Positions 22,474-34,702 of a stretch of DNA of 64,000 bases are shown here, piece by piece. The notes beneath the pieces are model-generated. The model ran no database searches. It was given only the letters and a program-made list of their open reading frames with translations, and was not told the DNA's origin. Where the stretch lies: contig JAMSLZ010000005.1 in the NCBI GenBank assembly GCA_026027325.1, positions 992,001 through 1,056,000 of the forward strand. The letters run 5' to 3'. Numbering within the stretch: position 1 is the first letter of the stretch; each line of letters begins with the position of its first letter. The DNA comes from Actinomucor elegans. Lineage: Eukaryota; Mucoromycota; Mucoromycetes; Mucorales; Mucoraceae. A program made the position numbers and the translations under genes.

Positions 22474-24292
22474 TTACTATATCAATTCTTTCATCCGTGT
22501 ATATTCCATCTCTGTCTTTGTCTCTCTGTATCTGTATATTAATCCTCTCTATTTAACCCATTTACTTTATTATTATTACTATTATATAATGTATTATCAT
22601 TCCCACTCTCATATATTCATTTTAAAAGCGAATTAAAGCAATCTTTTAAACCATCTCATTTCTTTTTTTTTCACAAATAGGATGTTTCTTTTTTTTTCAT
22701 GAGGTTACACACCTGATCCTTTTACCAAATACAAAATGACATGCGCCATTATGATTGGCATCCTGACTTACTGCGTCCGAATGACCTCACACTTTTATTT
22801 TATTATTAATAGTGTCAATGCGTATAGTACAAAGTCCAAAAAAGCGATTGTGTCATAGCTTATTTATTTTACACCACCTAACGTCGCTTTTAAAAAAAAA
22901 AAAGGATCTATTTCAATGGATATAAATCGGCTGAGTGTATAGTTGCTTTCGGAACATCTTTGTCATATAAGCCATTTTATGCACAGTGCACCCGCTTCTA
23001 GGCTGAATTGTGCCGGAAATTACTTTCATCTTGGCACTGCATTCATTCCAGCCCAGATGGGCGCATTATTATCAAACTAAGCTCATTGAAAAAAGCTCGC
23101 CTTCTTTTTTTTTTTTTTTTTTAATTTGCCCGGGAAAACACCATTGGAGCATGGTTCGTTGTTGGTCCAGACGCAATTGTTTTTATAGCACATTGAGGCT
23201 ATGATGGAGGGCCATTTCAATTAACGCCGCTTCACACTTCAAGCGTCGCTATACATCCATCTCTAGTGCCTATGACGCTAATATAACGATAAAACTGCAT
23301 TCACTGAGACGCACGCGCTTTAGTTTGTAGTCTATTCCAGAGCCATTGCTTCTTCTCGGTTTACTGTTAGCTTAGGAGCGATTTTATAACTCAAATGAAT
23401 CATATTCAATGTCCGGTGCACGCGCAGACTCTCAGCGTTTGTCAATATATAGCACATTTATTTAATATATGCTTTTATTTAAAAAAAACCGTACTTTTTC
23501 TAGTGATGTAACGGAGAATTAGTCATTTAGTTTGACTAGTTATGTTTAAACCGAAAAATGTATACTATGGCAATATCGGCAACCAATAAACGTACTTGCT
23601 TATATGTAATAGTGAATCGTGTTTATCAGGTGGCTGGGATTTCAGCTCTTCCGACAAGATATACATTATCTCCATAAACAAGTTCATGTTACTGAGTATG
23701 ATGAAGCTAAAAGTCAAAACTACTTACCATGACGCGCTCTAAAGTATATAGGGTGTGATAATAGTGAATACAGCCGTTATATACATTAATAATCCCTTAT
23801 GTATAGACTTTATCCGCTTATCGGTCGCTCCGATTCAAAGGATGCGAGATAACCAACGCGTAAGGAAGTTTTTGCTAGGAAACGGTAAACTGTCAAACGT
23901 TGCACAGCAACAGTGACTATAGTGAATGGATTGGTCAGATTAGAAGTTTAACTTCTCACGACAGAAGCCTTTGACCATCAAAAGGAGCACACAAAGCATA
24001 GAATACGCTTCGTAACACGCTCGTGTACAGCATCATCTCGTTTCTTTTTGTGAACAACAACAACCGAATTTCATTCGTTCACCGAGTTCTGGACAGCGAC
24101 GCTTTTTGTGTAATACCTGACGAACGAATCTAAGGTTTCGCTTAAAATTTTTTTTTTTCGCTGTGAATTTGACAGCTCAATTGAAGCTGTATGTCTCAAA
24201 TGTTTATGATCGCCGCCACTCTTTTAAATGAAAAAAAAAAAAAAAGGAACTTCATACATTGACCTCTTTTCTTTTTTATCATTTTATACAAT
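22474..24292. other. Intergenic, 1.8 kb
   Basis: No supported gene. It contains T/A runs at about 23105-23122 and 24233-24245 and a somewhat GC-richer stretch at 23200-24100 without clear frames. The segment 24100-24292 should carry the promoter of the Prm10-like gene, with a pyrimidine-rich leader CTCTTTTCTTTTTT just before its ATG. Confidence 0.5.
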
Positions 24293-26281
24293 ATGGAAGG
24301 CAATAGATTTCATGATCCAGAGACTCCGCCGCCTATCGATTTAGGTACTATTCATCCTGTCTTCCATCGACAGGCCTCTGATGAAACAATCAGCCAAATA
24401 TCTTTAGATGAAAAAAAAAAGGACGGTAAAGAATTTGATGAAAGAATTGATACTTCAGATGTCGTCACCACCTCCAGCTCACTCGACGAACCATCAACTG
24501 TACATCAACGTAGAGTCAGTCATACAGACCAAGCATTGCATCTTGTAGATACTGTCACTCGAAACAACAACAGACGCAGACCTAGTAAAGCAGGCATCCT
24601 TTCCAACCTATTAAAGCTCGAGATGTTTGAAGAAAAGAACCGTCGTCAACAGCAAGGATCCTCTTCTTCTTCGCGCCCTCAACGTCCTACACACCAACTC
24701 AAATCAATAGCCTCGAGCAGGGCTCTTTTGCAGACAATAGGCGCTTCACCTCAATCTGCCCGAAATAGCATGTATTTTGAGGATCTTCATAAAGCTGAAC
24801 TGGGTATTGCTAGTGATGCTTCAGTAGCTGCCAATCGAATGGCAATTGCTTCTGAAATAGCGGATATTTTGCAAAGACAAGACTTGATTATCAAGATGGG
24901 CAAGTCATTGGTAAGAACTGGCGCTCCGTCCCATCGAATTGTAAGTTTAAAATACGCTTATATGAGTTGCTCCTTTTATTAATACGGCGCTTGTATTTAT
25001 AGGAAGCGGCCATGCAAAAGGTTGGCAAACGACTCGAAATAGACGGAAGTTATGGCGTTTTACCGGGCCTCATCATTGTCAGCTTTGGCGATGTAGAGAC
25101 GCATACCTCAGAAACACATTTGATTCGCTGCTCTAGATCGCTTGATATCGGTAAACTGGAACGAGCTAATGTAATCGCTCATCAAATTGCAAAAGGCGAG
25201 CTTGACTTAGAAGAAGCCAATACATTATTGGACGGCGTAATTAATGAGCCACCTACTTGGAGTCCTCCCATTATCATCCTGGGTTATGTTGCATCATCCG
25301 CCTTTGTAGCGCCTTTGTTTTATAATGGTTCTTGGACAGATTGTTGGGTCAGTGCTATATTTGGCCTATGTGGTAAGGCGATGAATTAAAAACCCCCCCC
25401 ATGGCTAAAATGATCTAACGTTTTTATAGTCGGTATCTTGACGTACATATCTGAGAAATTGCCTATGTTTAGTAACGTGTTTGAAATGGTTGTAACAATT
25501 CCAATTGCAGTGGTCACTCTTGCCCTACATCCTCATGTTTGTTTCGCTGCAGTTGCTATGGCTGCTGTAAGTAATTCGATGATACATGTTCTATAATATC
25601 ATTACTAATTATTCTTTTTTATAGATCGTTATCGCTTTGCCTGGTTATTCTCTCACTTGTTCGGTCATGGAACTAGCGGCTAAAAATTTAATCAGTGGCG
25701 CTGTACATTTAGTCTACGCTCTCATGTATGTATTGTTTCTAGCATTCGGTATCGGCTACGGGTGTTCTATTTGGCGCCTAGCGCATCCAGGTATCGAAAT
25801 CGAGGTTCTGGGTGCTTGTCAAGAAAACATTAGTCCATGGTGGACTTTTTTGATACTACCGCTTGCTACTGTTGCCTTTGGTGTAGTCTATGGGGCGAGT
25901 CCTGATCAATGGCTTCCAATGATCGGTGATAGTGCTGTCGGTTATGCAGTATACTTTTTCGTAGCCAAATATGCTGGTTCTTCTTCTGTCATTACACCTA
26001 GTGCTGGAGCCTTTGCGTTAGGTCTCTTTGGTAATATCTATGCGCGTTTAACAAAGCGATTGGCATTTGTGCCTTTGATGGGTGGTACGATTATTCTTGT
26101 GCCTGGAAGTATAGGCGTGAAAGGAGCTGTTCACTTGTTTGATGGATCCAATAATGGGAGCGGTAGTGAGTTTGTATTCCAAGTACTTGGTATTGCTCTT
26201 TCATTAACGTTGGGTTTGTTTTTGGCAAATCTGGTTGTTTACCCAACTGGAAAGAAGAGATCCGTGTTTTTGGGCTTTTAA
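24293..26281 (+). CDS. PRM10: Prm10/ThrE-type membrane transporter
   Basis: Four exons: 24293-24940, 25003-25372, 25430-25566, 25625-26281. Total 1812 nt, 603 residues. About 200 N-terminal residues are disordered, Ser- and Gln-rich and likely cytosolic. The ThrE domain (formerly DUF1212) begins near RQDLIIKMGKSLVRTGAPSHRI, followed by GKRLEIDGSYGVLPGLIIVSF. About ten hydrophobic segments follow, including GYVASSAFVAPLFY and PLMGGTIILVPGSIGVKGAV, a family hallmark. ThrE in Corynebacterium exports threonine and serine. The fungal Prm10/YJL108C relatives are pheromone-regulated or of unknown substrate. The C-terminal half corresponds to the ThrE_2 small-domain half, so this is the fused two-half form usual in fungi. 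Exon 2 ends mid-codon (G|TC). Export of amino acids is inferred from bacterial members only. Confidence 0.85.
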
Positions 26282-27954
26282 AGCACACAAAAAGATTTAT
26301 GTTCTCCTTCCAACTATGATAGAATACTCTTCAACTAGATATACCCTTGCATCTCAATTCATATTATATCGAATAATTCAGTGTTTTTTTTTTCAAACAA
26401 ACAAAGCATATTATTTAATAAATCTAGATACCATTATCATTGCGAATAATCAAACACTCTACTGACTTATAAAATGATTCTTGCTTATTTCTCCTTGATT
26501 GTTTAGTCCACTTTGGTCCATTCGTTCGCAATCAATCGTAATATGAATGCGTCAAAAAGAAAGGTTTAGGTAGAGCCAGCGTAGTTTATTCAAAGCTTCA
26601 ACATACTATAAAATTTGTAGATATTGATTGACATAAAAATTATTAGTAGGAAACAAAATAATTTTTAATTGATATAATAGTCCATCCTAAACATGAAATA
26701 CTAATCAGATACGATATTTAATCAGGATCTATCTAGAGATCAATAAATCACTATAACTAGTAAGTTATGTAGAACGCTTGCTCATTATAGTCAGTCGCTA
26801 AAGTGTCATTTACCTACATAATAAGCTTCGATGAGATAGTAGTTTTTGAAAGTATAGCAGTTTATTCTGAACATGTACTAACCATCTGATAGCACATTGA
26901 TCCATAATCAGCGGAGGAATATAGAGAAAATGGATCTGGTTTTAGAGATGCCCTAGACTCAAATTTTCGAAAATCCAATTTTTTATAGAGTACATAGACA
27001 GTACCTCCTAGGTTTGGTAATAATGTTTTAAACTCAATATGCTTGCTTGTATACAGGCTTATTTTTTCTTTATTTTTCACTTGAAGAAATATGAGTTGTG
27101 GCAGCATTAAAAAAAAAGTAGGAAAAATCGACTTTTTGTCATAGTAAAGAAATAATTCTATCTTTTGAAGGAAATACAATTAAGGTAACTTTTATACTGT
27201 GAGATGGGCAACTGCATCTTCGCAGAATTTAATATTATATTCCTTTCTGCATCTATGTTTTTTTATTATCCAAATGTCGAGTTAAAGGACGCTGAGGAAT
27301 TCTATGCAAAAATTTATTGAATTGCTAGCAGCTAATGAGAAGATTTACGGCTTAAGCGGTATTTAGTTAATATAAGTAAACAGCTCAACGTATAAATTGC
27401 GAGGAACCTTGAAGACTATTCACAGCAAAATCGTAACTTCACATTTTTCAATTTTTTGCAGCTCAATACGATAGCAGCGGGATAAACCTAGGTACTTGTC
27501 AGATTTCAATCCGAATAAGCGATAGACACTTAACTCGTTTTGCTATCAAGTTAATAAGCAGTTTTATTGTGATGGCAGTTAGTCAACCATTTGTTGTTAA
27601 TCAATGATTTATTATTAGTACTTGTCTATGAAAGGTCAGCTCACAGCCTGAATAAATATTATACAATGATTTTGAGTAAATTATACATAAGTTTTATTGT
27701 AGATGAATATTTAAGATTAGCACTAGTATCAAAAAACTCCTTGGAAGAAATGATAGATTGCATTAAGGGCTAGTTATAGAAGCCGTCGGGGTCCCATTTT
27801 AGGTTATGTTCTTTCTCAAATGAACCACGGCTGTAAAGACCTACACCTCTATTTATCATATGTTTGAAATTTGTAAAAGCTTTGTAGTAAGCTTGAGTCA
27901 TTTAGTTGTAATTTCAGTTTCTGTGTTCATTATTTTTTAGTTGTGAGAAAGGAC

Positions 27955-28185
27955 TCAGTCAAAAATTTCTAGCAAGACAGAAAGAGCATTGACATATTCA
28001 TATGTATCTAAATTTATATAAACGCCATTGGCAGAGAGTCTTGTGTTGGGGCCGGAAATAGTTACTTTCGTACAAAGGCTATATGCCACCATTTTTAAAC
28101 ATTTTTTGTTTAAGGTAACAGCTCGGCTGTATTCTAGGTTAAATGGCAACGTAGTCATAGCTTGAAGGTCTTCAAGGAGATCTTT
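27955..28185 (-). pseudogene. Coding-like remnant, unknown family
   Basis: A minus-strand frame reads protein-like sequence that continues upstream of its first ATG (KDLLEDLQAMTTLPFNLEY, then TISGPNTRLSANGVYINLD) and ends at a stop at 27955. An in-frame stop lies just upstream and no acceptor with matching phase was found. It looks like the C-terminal end of a dead gene or a fragment of a mobile element. The family is not recognised. Confidence 0.25.
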
Positions 28186-28225
28186 GGTAGGCTACCAAGT
28201 CTGAAACTCACTGAAGATGACAGCC

Positions 28226-28261
<36 letters not shown>

Positions 28262-28972
28262 TGAAGCTGGAAAGGAATATATGAAATTGAAAAGAAAAAT
28301 ACAAGGTTGAGAAAAAGAAAGCCAAAAAAATTATGCGCATAAACAATAGCGTATTTCCCACAATATGTGAAAATGATATTAAGAAATGGTATATATAAAC
28401 CAGAAGAAAAAATATTGTAAAATATAATATGAATTGATGCCATGGAGTGTATCTATTAAATTTGGTGTGGCTCAATGAATCAGTCACCATCAATGTATGT
28501 ATCATTTTTCTACTGGACTTTTAGTTTAGAGCGGTATATGGGCTGTAGCTATGATAATTGATGCTATATCTTACAGAACTTCTTGATTCAACTTCGATGT
28601 TCGAAATTAAGTAAACCAAAGGAATTGATATTCATTATTGCATCCAAAATCTACTGAAGATTATATATAGCCAGGTATCCAACATCTGAGAAAAGGTTCA
28701 CCCATAAGCAGATACTCTATGGTGTTATTTGAACTATATTGTGCCAAAATACAAGCGCCTTTGTTCGAAGCATTGGTCAGCTATATCAGAATATAGAATC
28801 TACTTTTTACGCGTTCGAGTTGTATTGTTTAGTTTTATTATATTAATGTCTATAGTTAAGCATCTTATGTACTTTAATAGGCACCTTATACCCACTCTAG
28901 CAAGTGCTTCTGTTTAAAAGGGACGCGAGTAAAAATGTCAGTATCTTCGTCGACAATTATCTTAAAGTTTGT

Positions 28973-29315
28973 TAAGGATTCATACTAAGAATATGCTCTA
29001 CTGCGACCACAAGAGCATTCTCTAGATTCATTTGAGAGAGGAGGGTTTTCAGAATTGAGTGCTTCGAGCAAAACTTGCTGAGCAGGAATTAATTGATTAT
29101 TATCCATATTAACGTATGCATTCATCGGAAGGAAATCTTTTGTTTTCATTGATGATTGGCTCCCAGTTAGATAGTCTATGGGAAATAGTTTTGAGGAAGT
29201 CCTCTTTGAACTGGGGATTGCTGGTTTTTATGGTAAAAGGCGAGTTGTTCATATTATGCAAATCATCCACTAAGTCTTCTATGGGCCTCCATCTTTGAAA
29301 TTGATTGATATACAC
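28973..29315 (-). pseudogene. Frameshifted coding-like remnant
   Basis: Two minus-strand frames abut at about 29107-29115. The upstream one contains NPQFKEDFLKTISHRLSNWE, and the downstream one (starting at ATG about 29118) contains DNNQLIPAQQVLLEALNSE and ends SRAYS then stop. The frame change at the junction suggests a single frameshifted gene fragment. Family unknown. Confidence 0.25.
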
Positions 29316-30611
29316 CTCTGTTACTTTTAAGAAATAGCCTTTTGTACATTACACTATGATTGTTTAAACAGAAAGAAAAATGTTAACTACTCTCCTATAA
29401 ATGAGAAAATTTTAAAGCGAATCCTTAGCTTGTTATAATACACAAAATATTATATCTCAACTAACCTCTCAAATAATATATGTTTTGAATACAGTTATCT
29501 ATTTCTCCGTTTAATTTATCCTTCATTAACCTTTTCCAAAAAGCTTTATCCTCGTATCATTACATCTTGATAAAACTAACTCTGGCTGACTGTGGAATAC
29601 ATGATCATGTCTACATTTATTCGATTTATTGGTCTTTTTTATGATAAAGTAGATACATTTTTATACTCATTGGAGCTTATCCAAGAATCTACTGTGCTAA
29701 CGAATACATGAACCATATTTGAGCTGTTTGTCGATATGCAAGTTCGCTGAAACAATAGTTACTATGGGCTACAGATATCGAACCTTATGTAAGACATTTG
29801 TTCTACAGTATCGACATAAGTTGATACTTATACTATATTATTTTTGTCTATTAAAGCACATTGAAGTACAAATATACATTTTAGTTGGAGCTATATCGAA
29901 AAAACACCAGGCCTACAGGTTACTTTCAATTATAAGAAATGTTATAGAACTGAAGAATATATAAGAACACTACAATAGCTCAATGAATATTATATAATAA
30001 CGTCATAGGTTTTTACCTGCTAGTATGGTTCTTCCAAATTTCTATACGACAAAAAAAAGACTTAACTCATACTGCGAATTATAAGAACAAAGGTTACAAT
30101 ACAAGTCGTGCCTCTAGCATACCTTTAACACCGTCAAACTAACGCAAAAATCGTTCCACCAATTTGAAATTTATCGACCTTGACTGATTGGTGACGGTTT
30201 TGGGAGGTAATTAACATACAATCTTTAAAATGAGTATGTATCTGGACGATACTATGCGGTGTCAAGATACAAAGCACTACACGTATTTAAGATATCAGCT
30301 CATCTAATCTGGCATTCAATAATAATACAATATTTAATAAATCTCAAGCTGTGCAATATAGCGATCTTGGTCTTTTCTTTTACATCAATAAACAAACCGC
30401 ACGTTCAACGTGATCGAATTGTTATAGTCCCTTTTTGCAGTAGAAACCATTTTATATTCCATATAACTCTCAGTTGGATGGGCATTTAGTAAATTCAATA
30501 TGAGGCTCTCAGATTTACAAATTCCAGAACTCCCTCAAGCCCATTCCCGTGACAGTTGGGCATTCACTTTTTAATCATCGATGGCCAATGAAGTTAATAA
30601 ATCGGTAAATA

Positions 30612-32320
30612 GAGTCGTTTTTAAAAAATTCTTCCCCGCAACTTTTTAGTTTTTTTCAACGAAAACATAATATTTTTTTTAAGAAATTAGTGTCAATCGA
30701 TGGTACTATCACTGCGATTTATTCCAAGTTAAAAAAAAATGCTTCATTATTATCAACTTTATTTTATTTTAAGAACATGAAAAAATGAAGATTTCGAAAA
30801 AAAAAACTGCATTAAAACTCAGCTAGAGTCCATTTCTATGTCTTCATCAACTTCATCGAGGTCTACAGTACTATCTACATTACGGAGTTCATCTTGATAG
30901 GTTATGCACTGTAAGACGCTCTTTTTCCAAGCAGAGTGCAGCGATTTTTCTGGTACATTTTTTAATGAGCTTACCAACTTTTCTCTCAAAGTAGAAGCTG
31001 TCTCCTCAGGATCAGGATTATAGGCAATCGGGTTTTTCACCATTGCCCATATCCTCTCAATTGGCTGCACCTCTGGATGATATGGAGGAGTAAATAGTAA
31101 TCTATTCCCATGAAGAGTAGAAATATCGTAGCATGCGAATTGCGGCTTTATTCGCAAATCTTTTATAGCTTGCAAAAGTGTCTTTTTTGTAGGCACTTTA
31201 CCTATTGCATCACTGGAAGGCACCAAAAGATTATTTTGCAAAAACCAATTGATGATCTCGCTCTTAGTTGATGCAGCAGTCGGTACTGGATTTGTTCGAC
31301 GTTTGTGATAAGATGCGCCGTCCATATGAATGATACAAGAGCCATAGGGTTGGATTGCGTGACAGATAGTATCAAACAAACGCTCGAACTTCTTAGCATT
31401 AAAGTGTCCATGATAGTCAGTATATAGATTTTTGTTATCTTGGACAGGCCATACATTCACACTTTCTTGGATGATTTCTGCTTTTCGCTCGTGACCCTCT
31501 TTGAAGACAATGAAGGCGGCGAATATTACAAGTATCGGCTTTCTTCCGCTTTCGTTTACAACACCCCGTGGCCTTACCCAGGTACGTCCTGTAGAATGGT
31601 CTATATGACAGTAAGACTCGTCAAGAAATAATTCAGGTTGATTGGGATTGAATTTATCGTTAATATTAGCCAAACGCTGGTTAACATATAATTCTCTGTA
31701 TAGCATGTTTGTAGATGAATCATGAAGGATGGTTCTTCTAATACCCTTTTCATACTTAAAACCCAAAATATGAATATCTCGTAAAAGTATATTATATAAA
31801 ACCTTAATCTGATAAGAGTCTTCTAGCATCTTCATCGTCCGTTTAACTGTATTGATTTTGCCACTTTCGTTGTTATAAAGAATGATTTCTTCTATGGCAG
31901 AACTATACTCCGGATCAAGAGAACGTCTTGGTCGACCAGCAGGTTTATATTCGGAAGCTTCCGCAGGGTGATTATACATATGAATGGCCTTTCTTGCGAC
32001 ATGTTCAGAAACACCACAGACCTTCATTAGAAGGTCCCGTTTTTTAAGGTCGCGATACTTTCTGTCTTCAAATTTTGTTTTCAAAAGAATACCATAAACA
32101 TGGGTCAAAATCTTGTAAACGTCATTTGACAAATGTACATTTTTTGTTGTTCCAATGGGAGATTGCACTTTTTTAACTGAATATGATTAATGAAAACAAT
32201 TAAGGTAAAAAAAATACTAATGAAACTCAAGTAGTTAGATTTTTGTCTCTTTTTTTTTAAGGAGTAATGGCTTTTTTAAAAAAATGAAGAATTTCGGGAG
32301 ATAATTTTTGAAAACGACTA
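30612..32320 (-). mobile_element. IS630/Tc1/mariner-like DNA transposon, apparently complete
   Basis: A 1709-bp segment is bounded by TA dinucleotides (30610-30611 and 32321-32322). The ends form imperfect inverted repeats of about 45-50 bp: the left starts GAGTCGTTTTTAAAAAATTC and the right, read inward on the other strand, TAGTCGTTTTCAAAAATTAT. CCC and T-rich segments correspond further in. It carries one uninterrupted 449-codon transposase gene. TA target duplication is the rule for this superfamily. Boundaries were chosen from the shared AGTCGTTTT and the flanking TA. The first base of the two ends differs. Confidence 0.75.
30819..32168 (-). CDS. Tc1/mariner-type DDE transposase, full length
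   Basis: This 449-codon intact frame encodes the enzyme that excises and integrates the surrounding element. The N-terminal third is a helix-turn-helix DNA-binding region (DLKKRDLLMKVCGVSEHVAR) followed by GRPRRSLDPEYSSAIEEII, a GRPR hook as in many Tc1-type proteins. The catalytic triad is seen as LDESYCHID (first Asp), IHMDGASYHK (second Asp) and HPEVQPIERIWAMVK (Glu). About 87 residues separate the second Asp and the Glu, much longer than the 34-41 usual in Tc1/mariner, because of an insertion that includes EIINWFLQNNLLVP and KKTLLQAIKDLR. The acidic tail ends EDIEMDSS. With no stop or frameshift it may still be active. Confidence 0.88.
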   Translation of the reverse strand: MQSPIGTTKNVHLSNDVYKILTHVYGILLKTKFEDRKYRDLKKRDLLMKVCGVSEHVARKAIHMYNHPAEASEYKPAGRPRRSLDPEYSSAIEEIILYNNESGKINTVKRTMKMLEDSYQIKVLYNILLRDIHILGFKYEKGIRRTILHDSSTNMLYRELYVNQRLANINDKFNPNQPELFLDESYCHIDHSTGRTWVRPRGVVNESGRKPILVIFAAFIVFKEGHERKAEIIQESVNVWPVQDNKNLYTDYHGHFNAKKFERLFDTICHAIQPYGSCIIHMDGASYHKRRTNPVPTAASTKSEIINWFLQNNLLVPSSDAIGKVPTKKTLLQAIKDLRIKPQFACYDISTLHGNRLLFTPPYHPEVQPIERIWAMVKNPIAYNPDPEETASTLREKLVSSLKNVPEKSLHSAWKKSVLQCITYQDELRNVDSTVDLDEVDEDIEMDSS

Positions 32321-32322
32321 TA

Positions 32323-32765
32323 TGATGTAAGCATATTAAAGAATATCTAGTTATGGTCCATTATACAGATAATACAGAGGATCTACTAGTTAGAATTCAG
32401 CATTAGGTAGCTGATATGACTTCAATTGACTCGTTTAATGTGCATATTGGCAGAAAATCCCCGAGAAAATGAAATAAAGAGAATAAAAGTACTTTCTGTC
32501 AAATTGCTATATATATATATATCTGAGGCTTTTTCAGTATGATAGGATCGTAAAATAACAATAATGTAAGGAGAGATCAGGTATCATACTAATATGATAC
32601 AGCTAATCATGGTAGAAAGCTGTGATGATAGCGCGAAATATGCAGAATGCCGACAACAATGACTGGAGATAATTTTTAAATAGCCGCCTTCCCAGGCAAG
32701 AATTTATTACGCGTCCCTTCTGCGCATTTTGTCCAGCTTTTTCTAACACTATACAACTTGTAAAA
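32323..32765. other. Intergenic, promoter of Shp1/p47 gene
   Basis: 443 bp between the mariner-like element and the next ATG. An (AT)n microsatellite is at about 32508-32522. No gene or clear TATA box was seen. Confidence 0.5.
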
Positions 32766-34388
32766 ATGACCGATCGTAATGAAACCATTGCACAATTTAT
32801 AAGCATGACTAATGCTACTGAGTCTCAGGCCCAGTTTTACCTTGATATGACTGAATGGAACTTGGAAGTAAGTAGATAGGTTCACGTTTTGATGTAATGA
32901 GTCTCATATTTTTTTTTATTTGCGCATAGGCGGCTATCACCCAATTCTTTGATAACAATGGTTCTGAACAGCAAGCGTCAGAGCCTTCAGCCGCTGCTGC
33001 AGTAGCAGCAGAGCCCTTCTTGGCTCAATCTACGTCGGGATCTAGCACACCTACAAAGAGAAAAGCAGCATCCACAGCCAACGCGTAAAATATGATAGAA
33101 CGAAACACACCTTGCAGATAACTTACGCGCGTCCCCTCTTTATGATAGATCCAAGATCCGTACTTTGAGTGACTTTAATTCATCAGGTCAAACTAACGAT
33201 TCAGACGATGAGGAACACGAAAACCTTTATGCAGGCGGTGAAAAATCGTAATGTATCATTTTAGACAGTGGAGAAACGTAAAAAATGCTTATTTGTATAA
33301 TTTGAATTAGTGGTATGGTTGTTCAAGGCCCTAACAAGCGTGCTGGAGGTGGTAATAACCTAGTAGATGAGATATTGAAAAAGGCTGCCGAGTAAACTTT
33401 AAATCAAAACGTATATTTGTACTATTTCTTACTTTTTTTTCTTTACATATATAGAGGAGGATCTGCTCCTGAAGAAGAATCAAAGTCGCAAAAGAAACCT
33501 ACATATTATACTGGATCTGGATATAGATTGGGTAGTGAAGACGAGCCTTCTACTTTAGCTCAACCTGCTTCTCCTATCGCACCAGCCGTTGAGGAAAACG
33601 ATGAGCCTGTAAATATCATTTATGTATTAACAGAGATTCCTTATTAATTGAGCTGATAATAGGTGACACGCCATTTGACGTTCTGGCGTAATGGTTTCAG
33701 TGTGGATGATGGGCCTTTATTTGAATACACTGATCCTGCTAACCAAGAGATGCTGACAGCTATCAATAGCGGGTAAGTTGGTCTGATCAATTAGAAATGA
33801 ACACGTATTCACTATAGTATAGTCGGGCACCTCTCTCTTTACTCAATGTACGTCACGGCCAACCTGTTGAAGTTCGCGTTGCTAAACGACAAGATGAGGA
33901 TTATACACCCCCTCCCAAAGCGCCACCAAAGCCTTTTGAAGGAACAGGTAACCGTCTTGGCAGCCCTGCTGCTTATACAGCTCCTAGTCCTGCTCCCGGT
34001 GCATTTCCAGCTTCAACTTCAACTGCTGTTGCACCTACGATTGATGAAACTCAACCTACCACAAATATTCAGATCCGCCTTGGTGACGGTACAAGGTACA
34101 TTAATACATTCAATTTGAAGTTTAATTCAATACTGACATGACCATAGATTGGTAGCCAAGTTAAATCATACACATACAATTGCTGATGTTCGTCAATTTA
34201 TTGAATCGTAAGTGTTTGCTTTTTACTGAGAGGGAGAATGACATTTAATCAAACTTGATAGATCTCGTCCTGATGCAAGACCTTACATCTTACAAACCAC
34301 CTTTCCAGTCAAGGAACTCAAAGACAACAATCAAACAGTCAAAGAAGCTGGTTTATTAAACAGTGTTATTGTTCAAAGATATCAATAA
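32766..34388 (+). CDS. SHP1: Shp1/p47-type UBA-SEP-UBX cofactor of Cdc48
   Basis: Nine exons: 32766-32867, 32930-33084, 33149-33247, 33311-33391, 33455-33608, 33663-33772, 33823-34095, 34148-34207, 34262-34388. Total 1161 nt, 386 residues, near yeast Shp1 (423) and human p47 (370). The family recruits the AAA ATPase Cdc48/p97 to ubiquitinated substrates and to membrane fusion and protein phosphatase 1 assembly. Residues 1-45 form a UBA ([30 protein letters not shown]). A linker includes KIRTLSDFN and [16 protein letters not shown], a conserved p47 block. The SEP domain begins at about 198 ([19 protein letters not shown]) and contains [11 protein letters not shown]. The C-terminal UBX begins near 308 ([17 protein letters not shown]) and contains TFPVKEL, equivalent to the FPR loop that contacts Cdc48. 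Confidence 0.93.
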
Positions 34389-34702
34389 ATTCATTAAGTT
34401 TGCATTGTCAAAACAAAGTTTATTATACTTAATATACATAAATAGTCATAAGATAAGATAGGGGTGAATGGGAGAGGGGTGGAATAAGTATAATCTGAAG
34501 GAATTACAGTGTTATTCATACAGGCATATGTAAAGCAATATGCTTTTCTTTCGTTGCTGGAGGTGGTCCGTTATTGTTAATCACCAAGTAGCTCTGAAGC
34601 GAGTGTCTTTTTAGTGATTCTGTTGGCAAGTATTCCGGGTTGGTTTTAAGCAATGTGTGTGTATACGTAATTGTGCAATAAGTCATTTAGTACTGGTATT
34701 GT
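34389..34702. other. Convergent 3' flanks, 314 bp
   Basis: Shared 3' region between the Shp1 gene (+) and the C2H2 factor gene (-). No gene or repeat was recognised. Confidence 0.5.

Larger units (their letters stand above)
26282..30611. other. Gene-poor 4.3-kb region with decayed fragments
   Basis: No intact gene. It holds a 32-bp T tract at about 28229-28260 and two coding-like remnants on the minus strand near 28.0-28.2 and 29.0-29.3 kb (listed separately). The right end abuts the mariner-like element, whose TA target starts at 30610. No RNA gene was recognised. Confidence 0.5.

Noticed and set aside
30612..32320. Element being a CACTA or hAT relative
   Set aside because: TA flanks, GRPR motif and the DDE blocks with QPIERIW are of the IS630/Tc1/mariner type.
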